7,676 bases of DNA. Source: CAZBQG01 sp964493945 (lineage in GTDB: Bacteria; Pseudomonadota; Alphaproteobacteria; Rhodospirillales; UBA2165). The stretch covers positions 1 to 7,676 of the forward strand of contig CAZBQG010000222.1 in NCBI GenBank assembly GCA_964493945.1, given 5' to 3'. The position numbers were made by a program, and so were the translations under genes. The notes under the pieces are model-generated. The model saw only the letters and a program-made list of their open reading frames with translations, was not told the origin of the DNA and made no database searches. How positions within the stretch are numbered: the first letter of the stretch is position 1; every line of letters starts with the position of its first letter. This document shows, in pieces, positions 1-6,985 of this stretch.

Positions 1-49
1 TATGCATTGCCGCTATTGTTATCTTCTATCTGAATTAATGAGTCCTGAC
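1..49. other. AT-rich flank upstream of the fold-back element
   Basis: About 37% GC, clearly lower than the rest of the window. No ORF is supported here. The stretch probably holds part of the original upstream region of the kinase gene, or the end of an intergenic region beyond the window edge. Hexamers such as TTGTTA (16-21) and TATCTT (20-25) resemble promoter halves, but no pair has acceptable spacing, so I do not call a promoter. Confidence 0.4.
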
Positions 50-86
50 CCTAGTGGTTAAAGTCTAACAGATGGCATCCATACGA
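50..86 (+). repeat. Left terminal inverted repeat
   Basis: It pairs with 298-334 so that the positions of each pair sum to 384. The first 26 positions match without exception, then 76 and 78 differ, and pairing resumes from 79 to 86. Confidence 0.9.
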
Positions 87-89
87 CGA

Positions 90-177
90 CTTCCCAAGCT
101 CACCCGGACAAGCGCGCGGTGCGCCGTGATGCCCCGCATCACAAGCATCGTGCAACGCATCCGGTGGGCTTGGGAAG
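90..177. repeat. Internal hairpin arm 1 of the fold-back element
   Basis: Positions 90-104 pair with 163-177 over 15 positions, including one G-U, and can extend by two pairs past a bulge at 105. Nested inside is a tight stem GTGATGC/GCATCAC (126-132 with 136-142) around a CCC loop. Confidence 0.7.
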
Positions 178-201
178 CCGCCCCCACCATATCCCAATGG
201 G

Positions 202-299
202 GGTCCCATATCCCGGCCCCCCGGTGCGTCGAGCACCCTTGCCGATGCTAAGGCATCGCCCGCGGGCACTCTCCTGCCGAGGAGCCGGGATATGGGATC
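202..299. repeat. Internal hairpin arm 2 of the fold-back element
   Basis: Positions 202-217 pair with 284-299 over 16 positions with one G-U; the core is TCCCATATCCCGG. Nested on the same axis is the stem CGATGC/GCATCG (243-248 with 253-258). Smaller stems are GGTGC/GCACC (223-227 with 233-237) and CTCCT/AGGAG (271-275 with 280-284); the last overlaps the outer arm and would compete with its base. A separate small stem CCCCCA/TGGGGG (181-186 with 198-203) links the two arms. Confidence 0.7.
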
Positions 300-334
300 G
301 TATGGGTACCATCTGTTAGACTTTAACCACTAGG
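298..334 (-). repeat. Right terminal inverted repeat
   Basis: Reverse complement of 50-86 with two differences. In RNA one of these (78/306) is a G-U wobble, so a transcript across the element would form an almost uninterrupted 37-bp duplex. Confidence 0.9.
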
Positions 335-339
335 CCAGC

Positions 340-343
340 GGAG
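340..343 (+). promoter_or_regulatory. Shine-Dalgarno site of the sugar kinase gene
   Basis: GGAG lies 7 nt before the ATG at 351, inside the 16 bp left between the fold-back element and the start codon. The ribosome site is therefore intact, while any promoter further upstream is now separated from it by about 285 bp of structured DNA. Confidence 0.7.
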
Positions 344-350
344 TAACGGA

Positions 351-1373
351 ATGATCATCTCCAAGACCCCTTTTCGCGTTTCCCTGTTCGGCGGCGGGAC
401 CGATTATCCCGATTGGTATCTGAGCCATGGCGGATCGGTGATCGGCACGACCATCGATAAATATTGTTATCTGAGCGTGCGCTACCTGCCGCCATTCTTC
501 GAACATAAGCACCGGGTGGTCTGGTCGGAAATTGAACTGATCAGCGAATTCGAGGATATCCAGCATCCCGCCGCGCGCGCCATCCTGAGCGAGATGAATT
601 TGGATAAGGGGCTGGAGATTTCCTACAATGCGGACCTGCCGGCGCGTTCGGGCCTGGGCACCAGCTCGTCTTTTTCGGTCGGGCTTTTGCATGCCCTGAC
701 GGCTTTGCAGGGCCGCATGATTTCAAAACGGCAACTGGCCGACGAAGCGATCCGCATCGAACAAGATGTGATGATGGAGGCGGTTGGCTCCCAAGACCAG
801 ATATGGGCGGCCTATGGCGGCCTCAACCGCATCGATTTCAAGACCGACGGCGCCTATGAAGTCTCTCCTTTAATTTTGAGCGCCGATAACCGCAAGACCC
901 TGCATTCATCCTTTATGCTGTTTTTTACCGGCTTCGCCCGCTACGCCACCGAGATCGCCCAAAAGCAGATCGATAATTTCGGCGAAAAGCAGATGCAGCT
1001 TCGCATCATGGGCCAGCTTTGCAATGAGGCGGCGCATATCCTGGAGCGGCGCGGCGATCCGGTGGAGGAGTTCGGCAATCTGATGCACGAGGCCTGGATG
1101 CTCAAGCGCGAACTGGCCGAGGGTGTGTCCACATCGGCCATTGATGAAATTTACGATGCGGGCCGCGCCGCCGGGGCCATCGGTGGCAAGCTTTTGGGTG
1201 CGGGTGGCGGCGGCTTCATGTTGTTCGTGGTCAAGCCGGAAAACCAGCCCGCCCTGCGCCAGGCATTGAGCAACCTGATCCATGTGAATTTCGACCTGGA
1301 TGCGGGCGGCTCCAAGATCGTCGTCTTCGAACCCGCCGATCTGGGCGATGTGGACGCACCGCCGAGGGGTTAA
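351..1373 (+). CDS. hddA: GHMP-family sugar kinase, probable D-glycero-alpha-D-manno-heptose 7-phosphate kinase
   Basis: A complete 340-residue cytoplasmic kinase of the GHMP superfamily, the normal size for HddA-like proteins. Motif 1 is near the N-terminus (FRVSLFGGGTDYP, residues 8-20). The ATP-binding motif 2 is PARSGLGTSSS (97-107). The C-terminal glycine-rich motif 3 is LLGAGGGGF (281-289). The FGGGTD start and overall layout fit the HddA/LmbP branch, which phosphorylates the anomeric position of heptose 7-phosphate on the way to GDP-heptose for LPS, capsule or glycan. The other pathway genes (gmhA, gmhB, hddC) are not in the window, so the exact substrate is inferred from the family and a related sugar phosphate is possible. 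The ATG at 351 is supported by GGAG 7 nt upstream and by motif 1 lying at the usual distance. No frame damage is seen. Its stop codon overlaps that of the opposing cyclase gene. Confidence 0.8.
   Translation: MIISKTPFRVSLFGGGTDYPDWYLSHGGSVIGTTIDKYCYLSVRYLPPFFEHKHRVVWSEIELISEFEDIQHPAARAILSEMNLDKGLEISYNADLPARSGLGTSSSFSVGLLHALTALQGRMISKRQLADEAIRIEQDVMMEAVGSQDQIWAAYGGLNRIDFKTDGAYEVSPLILSADNRKTLHSSFMLFFTGFARYATEIAQKQIDNFGEKQMQLRIMGQLCNEAAHILERRGDPVEEFGNLMHEAWMLKRELAEGVSTSAIDEIYDAGRAAGAIGGKLLGAGGGGFMLFVVKPENQPALRQALSNLIHVNFDLDAGGSKIVVFEPADLGDVDAPPRG
1370..1373. other. Shared stop: TTAA ends two convergent genes
   Basis: The kinase ends with TAA at 1371-1373. The minus-strand gene ends with TAA read from 1372 to 1370. 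The palindrome TTAA serves both, leaving no intergenic space and no room for a separate terminator. Confidence 0.9.
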
Positions 1374-4272
1374 TTCAGTAGGGCACCCATGGCCGAAACA
1401 ATTGCCTGAAAACCGGCTTCCATGACCTGGGTGCGAAGACCGCCCAGCAATTCCAACGCTTCAACATTTTCGCCATTGACGGACAGTGCCGCCAGCGCCC
1501 GGGCCCGGGCCACCAGAAGATCGACCCAGGGCAAGGGCTCATCGGCGGTATAGGATAAGGCCGCCCGGGCGAAACGTTCCACACCTTCCGGGTCTCTCAT
1601 TTTCAGGCACGCTTCCATGGCGTAGCGGTAAAACCACAGATAATTATGGCTGACGCAGCCCTGTTCCAGCAGCGCCATCCCTTCATCCAGGGCGGAGCAC
1701 CTCGCATCCTCATCGCGTCGACCAGGGCCAGCACACCCAGGCTCAGGGGTCCGCTGAATTTGGGGCCGGTCTCGCGGCTGACCACCACCATTTTTTCGGC
1801 CACGGCCAGCGCTTCATCCCCGTCGCCCTCGAGCGCCGAGATATTGGCCAGGATGACATGATAGAGAGGCTCGAAACGCTTGGCGCCCAACTGTCCGGAA
1901 AGTTCCAGCGCCCGGCCGATTTGCTGCCTGGCCGCCCATGATCGGCCATATCGAACAAGATCCTGCCGGCGCAGCTTCCCCTTGCAACCATTTCGGCCCG
2001 CCGGTTGCCTTCGCGTTCGGCCAGCATGGCGGCGTCCATGGCGTCCTTGAGCCCCGCCACCAGATCGATGAGCATGGAGATTTCACTGACCGCGCGTTCC
2101 GCGTCATTTGGCAAGGTGGCAATCTGCTCCAGACCCAGGCGGATATGACCGACCGCTTCGGCGCTGGCCCAGCGCCCGGCGGCGCGCTGGGCTGCCTTTT
2201 GCCAATAGGCGGCACCTTCCCCCGCCCGGCCCGCTTCGCTGAAATGGTGGGCAAGAAGTTCCGGCTCATTGTTGACCGTCTCGGCGAAATCCTTTTCCAA
2301 TATTTCACCGATGGCCCGTGCCAGGTCTGGCGCGTGCTGATGAGCATGGATTCATAGGCCGCCTCCTGGACCAGCCCGTGCTTGAATTCGTATCTGGTGG
2401 CCGGTGCCGTCCCCAGCCGGATGATCAGTTCCACCTCCACCAGTCGGTCAAGGGCCTGGCGCAATTGGTTGCGGGTGAGGGGCGAAACGGCTGCCAAAAG
2501 CTCCTCACTGAAGGCGCGCCCGATGACCGAGGCGGTCTGGACCACCTCCTTGACCGTGTTGAGACGATCCAGCCTGGCCATCAGGCTGTCCTGGAGCGAG
2601 GCCGGAATGGTCAAGGAAGTCAAAGGCCCGCTCAATTCATATTCGCCGTCCTTTTCCACCACCAGGCCGAATTCCAGAACCATCTTGGTCAGTTCCTCGG
2701 CGAATAGCGGAACACCGTCGGTCTTGACGATTATTTGCTCCATGATTTCATCCGGCAGGGGCTGGCCGCCCGCCACCCGCTGGACCATGGAGGCGCAATC
2801 GGATTTCCCCAACCGGTTCAGGATTACCGTGCCGACCTGGGAATGACCACCCCAGGGAGCGTCGAATTCGGGCCTGGCCGTAATCAGCAGCATGACCCGC
2901 CGGTCCCGCAGATGATCGACCATCAGGCCCAGGAATTCCAAGGTGGACGGATCCACCCAATGCACATCCTCGGCGATCATCATCATGGGCCGGCGGCTGC
3001 TTTGGGCGAACAGCATGGAAAGCAGGCATTGCAGGGTCTGGTGGCGCAATTCCTCCGGATTACCTTCGGGGGCGGGATAGCGCGCATCTCCGGCCTCGAA
3101 TATGTAAGTCCAGAGATGGGGAACGATCTGGGCCGGGTCCAAATCCAATGCCCTGATGAAATCCTCCAGCTTATCGGCCTTGACCAGGGCGCTGTCACCA
3201 GCCTCAAAGCCGGTCACCCGCCCTAGGCATTCGATCACCGGATAAAGAGCGCTGCCCGTGCGAAAGCGCGCGCAGGATAGCATGACCGTGCCGAACTCTT
3301 CGCCCTCCAGGCTTTGGCGGAACCCTTCCACGATGCGCGATTTGCCCACCCTTGCCTCACCCGACAAGACAACAACCTGTCCCTCGCCACCGCTGGCCTG
3401 GCGCCAACGGTTGGCCAGGAGAGCGATTTCCTCTTCGCGCCCGACGATGGGGGTCAGGCCACCGGCGGCGGTCACCTCGAAGCGGCTGGCAACGCTGCTT
3501 TCGCCCAGCACGCGCCAGGCCCGGGCCGGGTCCGTGATGCCCTTCAGATCATGCAGCCCAAATCCTCGTAATCGAAAAAACCGCCGGCCAGCGTTTGGGT
3601 CTGGTCACTAATGACCATTTGATCGAGCTTGGCGACGCCTTGCAGGCGGGCCGCCAGATTGGGCGTGACACCCAATACGGGCCGCTCCTTGGCTTCGCCC
3701 TCGCCCACCAGATCGCCGGCCACCACCAGGCCGGTGGCGACGCCGATGCGCACATGTTCGGCCAGACCCGGCACCGTCTCGTGGCCTGCCCTGGCTTCCA
3801 GGATCGCCAGCCCGGCCCGGACCACGCGTTCCGGATCATCCTCATGGGCCTGGGGATAGCCGAAATAGGCCAGGATTCCGTCGCCCATATATTTCGCCAC
3901 ATAGCCGCCGAATTGTTCGATCAGCGCTGTGCAGCTTTCCTGATAGCCGTTGATGATTGTGCGCAATTCCTCGGGGTCCAGTTTTTAGGGCAAGGCCGTG
4001 GAATCCGCCAGATCGCAAAACATCACGGTCAGTTGGAGCCGTTCCGCGTCAGTTGTGGTCTGGGCCGGCGTGACCATGGGTGCGGCGGGATCCTGGGTCA
4101 GACTATTGATCGCCCGCATGAGCCGTTTGCGGTCACCCAGATTGATCTGAGGCTTTTCCAGGTCTCCTTCAGTCAGGTCGGCGACGATGTCCATCTCGAC
4201 GCCGTTTTCGGCGAGCAACGGCCCGTGCCCTTCCAAACTAAATCCCCCCAGCCATGTCTCCAATTCACTCAT
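1370..4272 (-). pseudogene. SAM domain / class III nucleotide cyclase / AAA-type ATPase / TPR-like signalling protein, disrupted
   Basis: Joining the pieces gives about 968 residues, in the usual range for these multidomain cyclases. An N-terminal SAM-like domain (about 1-60) is followed by a class III adenylate/guanylate cyclase domain (about 78-240) that keeps both metal-binding aspartates (MFCDL and YMGDG) and the NLAARL motif supplying catalytic Asn and Arg. Then comes an ATPase with Walker A GEARVGKS (about 305-312) and Walker B ending AEDVHWVD (about 430-441), then a helical, probably TPR-like C-terminus. An intact protein would make cAMP or cGMP under control of its ATPase/TPR part. 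As read, the frame has a TAA at 3987-3985 and one-base losses near 3556, 2326, 1932 and 1691. Restoring four bases makes the length (2903+4) divisible by three and rejoins conserved sequence at each point. The start is ATG at 4272, 14 bp after the ELM1-like gene, with a weak GGAA upstream. It is either a recent pseudogene or an error-containing sequence. Confidence 0.85.
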
Positions 4273-4286
4273 TTGAACTTATTTCC

Positions 4287-5297
4287 CTACCAGTCCAGGC
4301 GGCGGCGGATTACCTCGGCGATTACGCTGGCCGTATTCAGCACCGGGCGGGATCCGAAATCGCTGGGTAGGGGCTTACCCTCCAGGGGCCGGGCCAGGCC
4401 CAGTTCATAAAGCTCGGCATGCAAACGGCGATGCTTGGCGGTGGCGAAACCGGGCGGAGAAAAGATGAAAACGCCACCCGGACCGGCACAGGCTTCCGAA
4501 CACATGGTCACCGAATCACCAGTGACGATGAGCAAGTCCGAAAGCGCCAAAAATCCCTGATAAGGATTATCCACGCCCTCATCGCCCCAACGGTAAATAA
4601 GACCGGGCGTGATCCCTTCGCTCCTGACGCCGTTGATAATTTCATCGGCCGCCTCATCGCCGGTGCGGGGGCTTGTGGCGACCAGCAAGGTGCCCTTGGC
4701 CGCCGCCGCGAAACGCGCCGCCCTGGCCCCCAGATCGCGCGCCTGGGCCCGGGGGAAACCCTTGCGCCGCGTCGCACCGCCGACCACCAGCCCGACCAAG
4801 GGGCGGTCGTAATGGCCCAAAAGGGGGTTCCAGGCCTGGGCGGCGGCTTGCAGACTTTTTTCATTGACCCGGTGCGGTGCGCCGGTAACGCCCAAAAAAT
4901 TCCGCCGGGGCTGCAATCCGTCATGGTTGGGCACGGCGATCAGATCAAATTCGGGGGCACCGCTACGCCCCGGATACATCAATTGGGCCAGAAATGTCCG
5001 GCCCCCACTTTGGCGTTTAATATAACGCGCAACGGGCCCCGCCCGGCGCCCAGCGGCGATCACCAGATCCGGCCAGGGCGGTGCCAGGCGCTTGCGGGCG
5101 GCCCGCGAAAGCCCGTTCTGACTGGCCCCCAGCAAAGGATTGGGCAGACCCGCCCCGCTGCCCCATTCGAGAGGAATTTCCTCGTGCACTATTCCCAGCG
5201 CATCGGCCACGCCCAGGGTTTGGGCCGCCGTTCCCGGGCGCTCATCCACCAATACCCATATGCGATGGGCGCTATTTCCTTTGTCTTCACCTACCAT
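4287..5297 (-). CDS. ELM1-like (DUF1022 / COG3660) family protein
   Basis: A 336-residue intact protein that I recognise as the family annotated 'mitochondrial fission ELM1' because plant ELM1 belongs to it. The bacterial function is not established; a GT-B, glycosyltransferase-like fold is suspected. Visible family landmarks are WVLVDERPGTAAQTLG (14-29), PDLVIAAGRRAGPVARYIKR (76-95), VVGGATRRKGF (171-181), NPYQGFLALSD (244-254) and TGDSVTMCSEA (259-269). No signal peptide or membrane span is evident. The ATG at 5297 puts the conserved Trp near residue 14, as expected, with only a weak AGG upstream. It is divergent from hspQ and followed 14 bp later by the cyclase gene, so the two were probably cotranscribed. 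The hspQ promoter -35 region lies inside its first codons. The old COG label as a nucleotide-sugar epimerase should not be taken as function. Confidence 0.85.
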   Translation of the reverse strand: MVGEDKGNSAHRIWVLVDERPGTAAQTLGVADALGIVHEEIPLEWGSGAGLPNPLLGASQNGLSRAARKRLAPPWPDLVIAAGRRAGPVARYIKRQSGGRTFLAQLMYPGRSGAPEFDLIAVPNHDGLQPRRNFLGVTGAPHRVNEKSLQAAAQAWNPLLGHYDRPLVGLVVGGATRRKGFPRAQARDLGARAARFAAAAKGTLLVATSPRTGDEAADEIINGVRSEGITPGLIYRWGDEGVDNPYQGFLALSDLLIVTGDSVTMCSEACAGPGGVFIFSPPGFATAKHRRLHAELYELGLARPLEGKPLPSDFGSRPVLNTASVIAEVIRRRLDW

Positions 5298-5311
5298 GCT
5301 GCCTATATGAG
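5280..5311 (+). promoter_or_regulatory. Candidate RpoH (sigma-32) promoter of hspQ
   Basis: CCTATATGAG at 5302-5311 fits every fixed position of the alphaproteobacterial heat-shock -10 consensus CYTATNTNNG. TTTG at 5280-5283 matches three of four bases of the -35 core CTTG, with the consensus 18-nt spacing. Transcription would begin near 5318, giving a leader of roughly 30 nt before the hspQ ATG. The consensus is quoted from memory of groE/dnaK promoters. The same bases also read as a mediocre sigma-70 site (TTGTCT, 17 nt, TATATG). Confidence 0.5.
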
Positions 5312-5318
5312 TAATACC

Positions 5319-5333
5319 AATTCACCGGGAATT
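5319..5333. promoter_or_regulatory. Short dyad AATTC-ACCGG-GAATT in the divergent region
   Basis: Five-base arms 5319-5323 and 5329-5333 are perfect inverted repeats around ACCGG. It lies at or just after the predicted hspQ transcription start and upstream of the ELM1-like gene, a suitable place for an operator. A 5-bp dyad in an AT-rich spot can also arise by chance. Confidence 0.25.
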
Positions 5334-5339
5334 AAAGTC

Positions 5340-5342
5340 AGG
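5340..5342 (+). promoter_or_regulatory. Shine-Dalgarno site of hspQ
   Basis: AGG, followed by TGG, lies 7 nt before the ATG at 5350 and supports that start over any internal one. Confidence 0.6.
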
Positions 5343-5349
5343 TGGAAAC

Positions 5350-5667
5350 ATGTCGGAAATAAGCGCCAAATTCAGCGTCGGCCAAATGATCCATCACGGC
5401 AAGTTCGATTACCGGGGCGTGATCATCGATGTGGATTCCCATTTCCGGGGCACGGAAGATTGGTATGACAAGATGGCCATCTCCAAACCGCCCCGCGACC
5501 GGCCCTGGTATCATGTTCTGGTGGATGGCAGCGATCTGCGCACCTATGTGGCGGAACGCAATCTGGAACCGGATTATTCCGGCGCCCCCATCCAGCATCC
5601 GGATATCGCCGAGCATTTCGAGGATTTGACTGAAACCGGCTATATCAGCCGGACCAAAATGAATTAG
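5350..5667 (+). CDS. hspQ: Heat shock protein HspQ (YccV family, hemimethylated-DNA-binding)
   Basis: A complete 105-residue protein, the normal length for HspQ. The diagnostic core is present: FSVGQMIHH (8-16), YRGVIIDVDSHF (21-32), PWYHVLVDG (52-60) and TYVAERNL (65-72), followed by a polar, acidic tail. In Escherichia coli the protein is heat-induced, modulates Lon proteolysis, binds hemimethylated DNA at oriC and affects DnaA stability; these roles are carried over from the family, not seen here. It is cytoplasmic, with no signal peptide. The start is supported by AGG 7 nt upstream, and an RpoH-type promoter match lies just in front. It is divergent from the ELM1-like gene by 52 bp and converges on the MFS gene with overlapping stops. 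Confidence 0.93.
   Translation: MSEISAKFSVGQMIHHGKFDYRGVIIDVDSHFRGTEDWYDKMAISKPPRDRPWYHVLVDGSDLRTYVAERNLEPDYSGAPIQHPDIAEHFEDLTETGYISRTKMN
5664..5667. other. Shared stop: TTAG ends hspQ and the MFS gene
   Basis: hspQ ends with TAG at 5665-5667 and the minus-strand transporter ends with TAA read from 5666 to 5664. The genes overlap by four bases, with no space for a terminator between them. Confidence 0.9.
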
Positions 5668-6869
5668 GTTCTACGTTCCGGCCGGCTGGCCAGGAACATG
5701 ACGAAAATCCCGAAGGCTGAAAAAATCGCGCTGGTCCAGAAGATCCAGCCGGCCGCCCCCACATCCATCAGCCAACCGAACAAAGGCGGGATCAATCCGC
5801 CCGAAATGGTAAAGCCGGTGGTGACGAAGGCGAAGACCTTGCCCACCTCGCCGGGCGGTGAGCTGTTGCGGACCATGACGTCGCGGGATGGGTTGATTAC
5901 ACCCTTCATGAAACCGGCAAAGGCAAAGGCGGCAACTCCCAACCAAAAAGGCAATCCGTCCACGCCGACCAGCCAAAAGCCCAAGGCCGCCAGCCCAAAG
6001 CCGCCCAGCACGATGCGGTCATGGGCCTTGCCCTTATCGGCCAATATGCCGCCGGTCAGCACGCCGCTGGCGGCCATGATCAAAAACAAAGTCAGCGCCT
6101 GGCCCGCCGCCACCAGATCCACTTCGTAGAGTTCCACCAGTGCCACGACGGCGAAGGAATTAATCCCCGCACCGGCCGCCGAGGTAGACATGAAAAACAG
6201 GAAAAACAAAATCATGCGGCGCGACATGAGCAGGCGGATACCGCTGGGCCCATTTTCATCTTTGGGTTTTTGCTCTTGGGCGGTGGACGTGTCCTGCAAC
6301 AGCCCGCCCAGAACGGCGATCACGCCGGCCAGCACCAGGCCGACCGACCCGGCGATGATCAAGGAGGTACGCCAATTGTAAACGGCGGCCAGGGTGAGCA
6401 TGACAAACGGCGCCACCGCCAACCCGGAAGAGCCGCCGAAGGCATGAATGGAAAAGGCCCTTCCCAGCCGTTTCTCATTGACCGAGGAATTGAGCAAGGC
6501 GTAATCGGCCGGGTGAAAGACGCTGTTGCCGATGCCGCCCAAGGTCCAGACGGCCAGCAGGGCCCAATAGCTGGTAATAAACCCGGCCAGAATGACCGAA
6601 AGCGCCAGAAGCGCCAAACCTGCGCTGAGCACCAGGCGCGCGCCGACCCGGTCCACCAGAAACCCGCAAGGGGTCTGCAAAATGCCCACTCCAACCGCGC
6701 TCACCGCCACCACCAGGCCAAGCTCTGTGTAACTCACGCCCAGTTCCGGTTTGATCATGACAAATAAGGGCGGCAGGCTCAGCGTGTAGAAATGGCTGAG
6801 AAAATGCGCGAAGCCCACCAGCCCCATGGCCTGAACTTCGCGCCGCACACTTGTGGTCTCAACTGTCAT
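5664..6869 (-). CDS. Major facilitator superfamily (MFS) transporter
   Basis: A complete 401-residue inner-membrane protein with the hydrophobic pattern of about 12 helices. The MFS motif A between helices 2 and 3 reads GFLVDRVGARLVL (69-81), with a weaker counterpart, GGILADKG, in the second half. A polar loop (about 191-213) divides the two six-helix bundles. Helix 1 carries HFLSHFYTLSLPPL, and FHPADYALL follows later (118-126). Both resemble the fosmidomycin-resistance-like branch of MFS exporters, but the substrate cannot be read from the sequence. The ATG at 6869 is the first reasonable start; only a GGCGGC 6 nt upstream could serve as ribosome site. It is divergent from the SDR gene by 116 bp and overlaps the hspQ stop codon. 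No lesions are seen. Confidence 0.88.
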   Translation of the reverse strand: MTVETTSVRREVQAMGLVGFAHFLSHFYTLSLPPLFVMIKPELGVSYTELGLVVAVSAVGVGILQTPCGFLVDRVGARLVLSAGLALLALSVILAGFITSYWALLAVWTLGGIGNSVFHPADYALLNSSVNEKRLGRAFSIHAFGGSSGLAVAPFVMLTLAAVYNWRTSLIIAGSVGLVLAGVIAVLGGLLQDTSTAQEQKPKDENGPSGIRLLMSRRMILFFLFFMSTSAAGAGINSFAVVALVELYEVDLVAAGQALTLFLIMAASGVLTGGILADKGKAHDRIVLGGFGLAALGFWLVGVDGLPFWLGVAAFAFAGFMKGVINPSRDVMVRNSSPPGEVGKVFAFVTTGFTISGGLIPPLFGWLMDVGAAGWIFWTSAIFSAFGIFVMFLASRPERRT

Positions 6870-6985
6870 TCGCTAGCCGCCAAAAAACCTCGTGTCGCGG
6901 GCGGCGCTTGCCATGACCGGACGCTAAGGGGAAACTCGGACCCCGTCCCACCATAGGGGCCGGAGGCCATGAGGGAGAAGATGGC
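6870..6985. promoter_or_regulatory. Divergent intergenic region between MFS and SDR genes
   Basis: These 116 bp must hold the promoters of both genes. Towards the SDR gene, TTGCCA (6908-6913) resembles a -35 box, but 17 nt later stands only GAAACT. Towards the MFS gene I see no convincing pair. GCCGCC (6876-6881) and GGCGGC (6900-6905) can pair; in the MFS transcript this would form a stem directly before its start codon. GGCC-GGA-GGCC (6958-6968) is a further small dyad. Confidence 0.3.
6971..6980 (+). promoter_or_regulatory. Shine-Dalgarno site of the SDR gene
   Basis: The purine run GAGGGAGAAG contains GGGAG about 8 nt before the ATG at 6986. It selects this start over the out-of-frame ATGs at 6969 and 6981. 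Confidence 0.6.

Larger units (their letters stand above)
50..334. mobile_element. Fold-back MITE-like element with long terminal inverted repeats and probable TA target duplication
   Basis: The two ends (50-86 and 298-334) are near-perfect inverted repeats over 37 positions: 35 Watson-Crick pairs, one T-G (78/306) and one C-A mismatch (76/308). The ends read CCTAGTGG... and ...CCACTAGG. This fits an element of 277 bp (54-330) beginning GTGGTTAAAG and ending CTTTAACCAC, flanked by duplicated TA (52-53 and 331-332) in an original CCTAGG site. The palindromic target would then add four apparent repeat bases on each side. TA duplication is typical of Tc1/mariner/IS630-type transposition and of Correia-type small elements. 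There is no transposase and no convincing ORF inside, so it would have to be mobilised in trans. An IS5-like CTAG duplication (51-54 and 330-333) is the alternative reading. It ends 16 bp before the kinase start codon. Confidence 0.75.

Noticed and set aside
258..267. GCCCGCGGGC palindrome as part of a Rho-independent terminator.
   Set aside because: It has only two bases between the arms and no T tract follows; it is better seen as part of the GC-rich fold of the element.
51..319. Small open frames on both strands within the fold-back element.
   Set aside because: Low-complexity, proline- and glycine-rich translations with no family likeness; the region is explained by inverted repeats.
1938..3226. 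Several plus-strand open frames of 129-163 codons opposite the ATPase region.
   Set aside because: They overlap one another and all mirror the conserved minus-strand ATPase; they are explained by its codon usage.
1603..3987. Programmed frameshifting or stop-codon readthrough in the cyclase gene.
   Set aside because: Five separate recoding events in one gene would be unprecedented, and I see no slippery heptamer plus pseudoknot at the sites; decay or sequencing error is simpler.
3595..4410. A 271-codon plus-strand open frame opposite the cyclase domain.
   Set aside because: The minus strand encodes the conserved cyclase and SAM domains here; the plus frame has no ribosome site or known motifs and spans the ELM1/cyclase junction.
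4419..5468. A 349-codon open frame on the plus strand opposite the ELM1-like gene.
   Set aside because: It lies antisense to a clearly conserved protein, has no recognisable domains and a proline/arginine/glycine-rich composition typical of high-GC shadow frames, and also runs across the start of hspQ.
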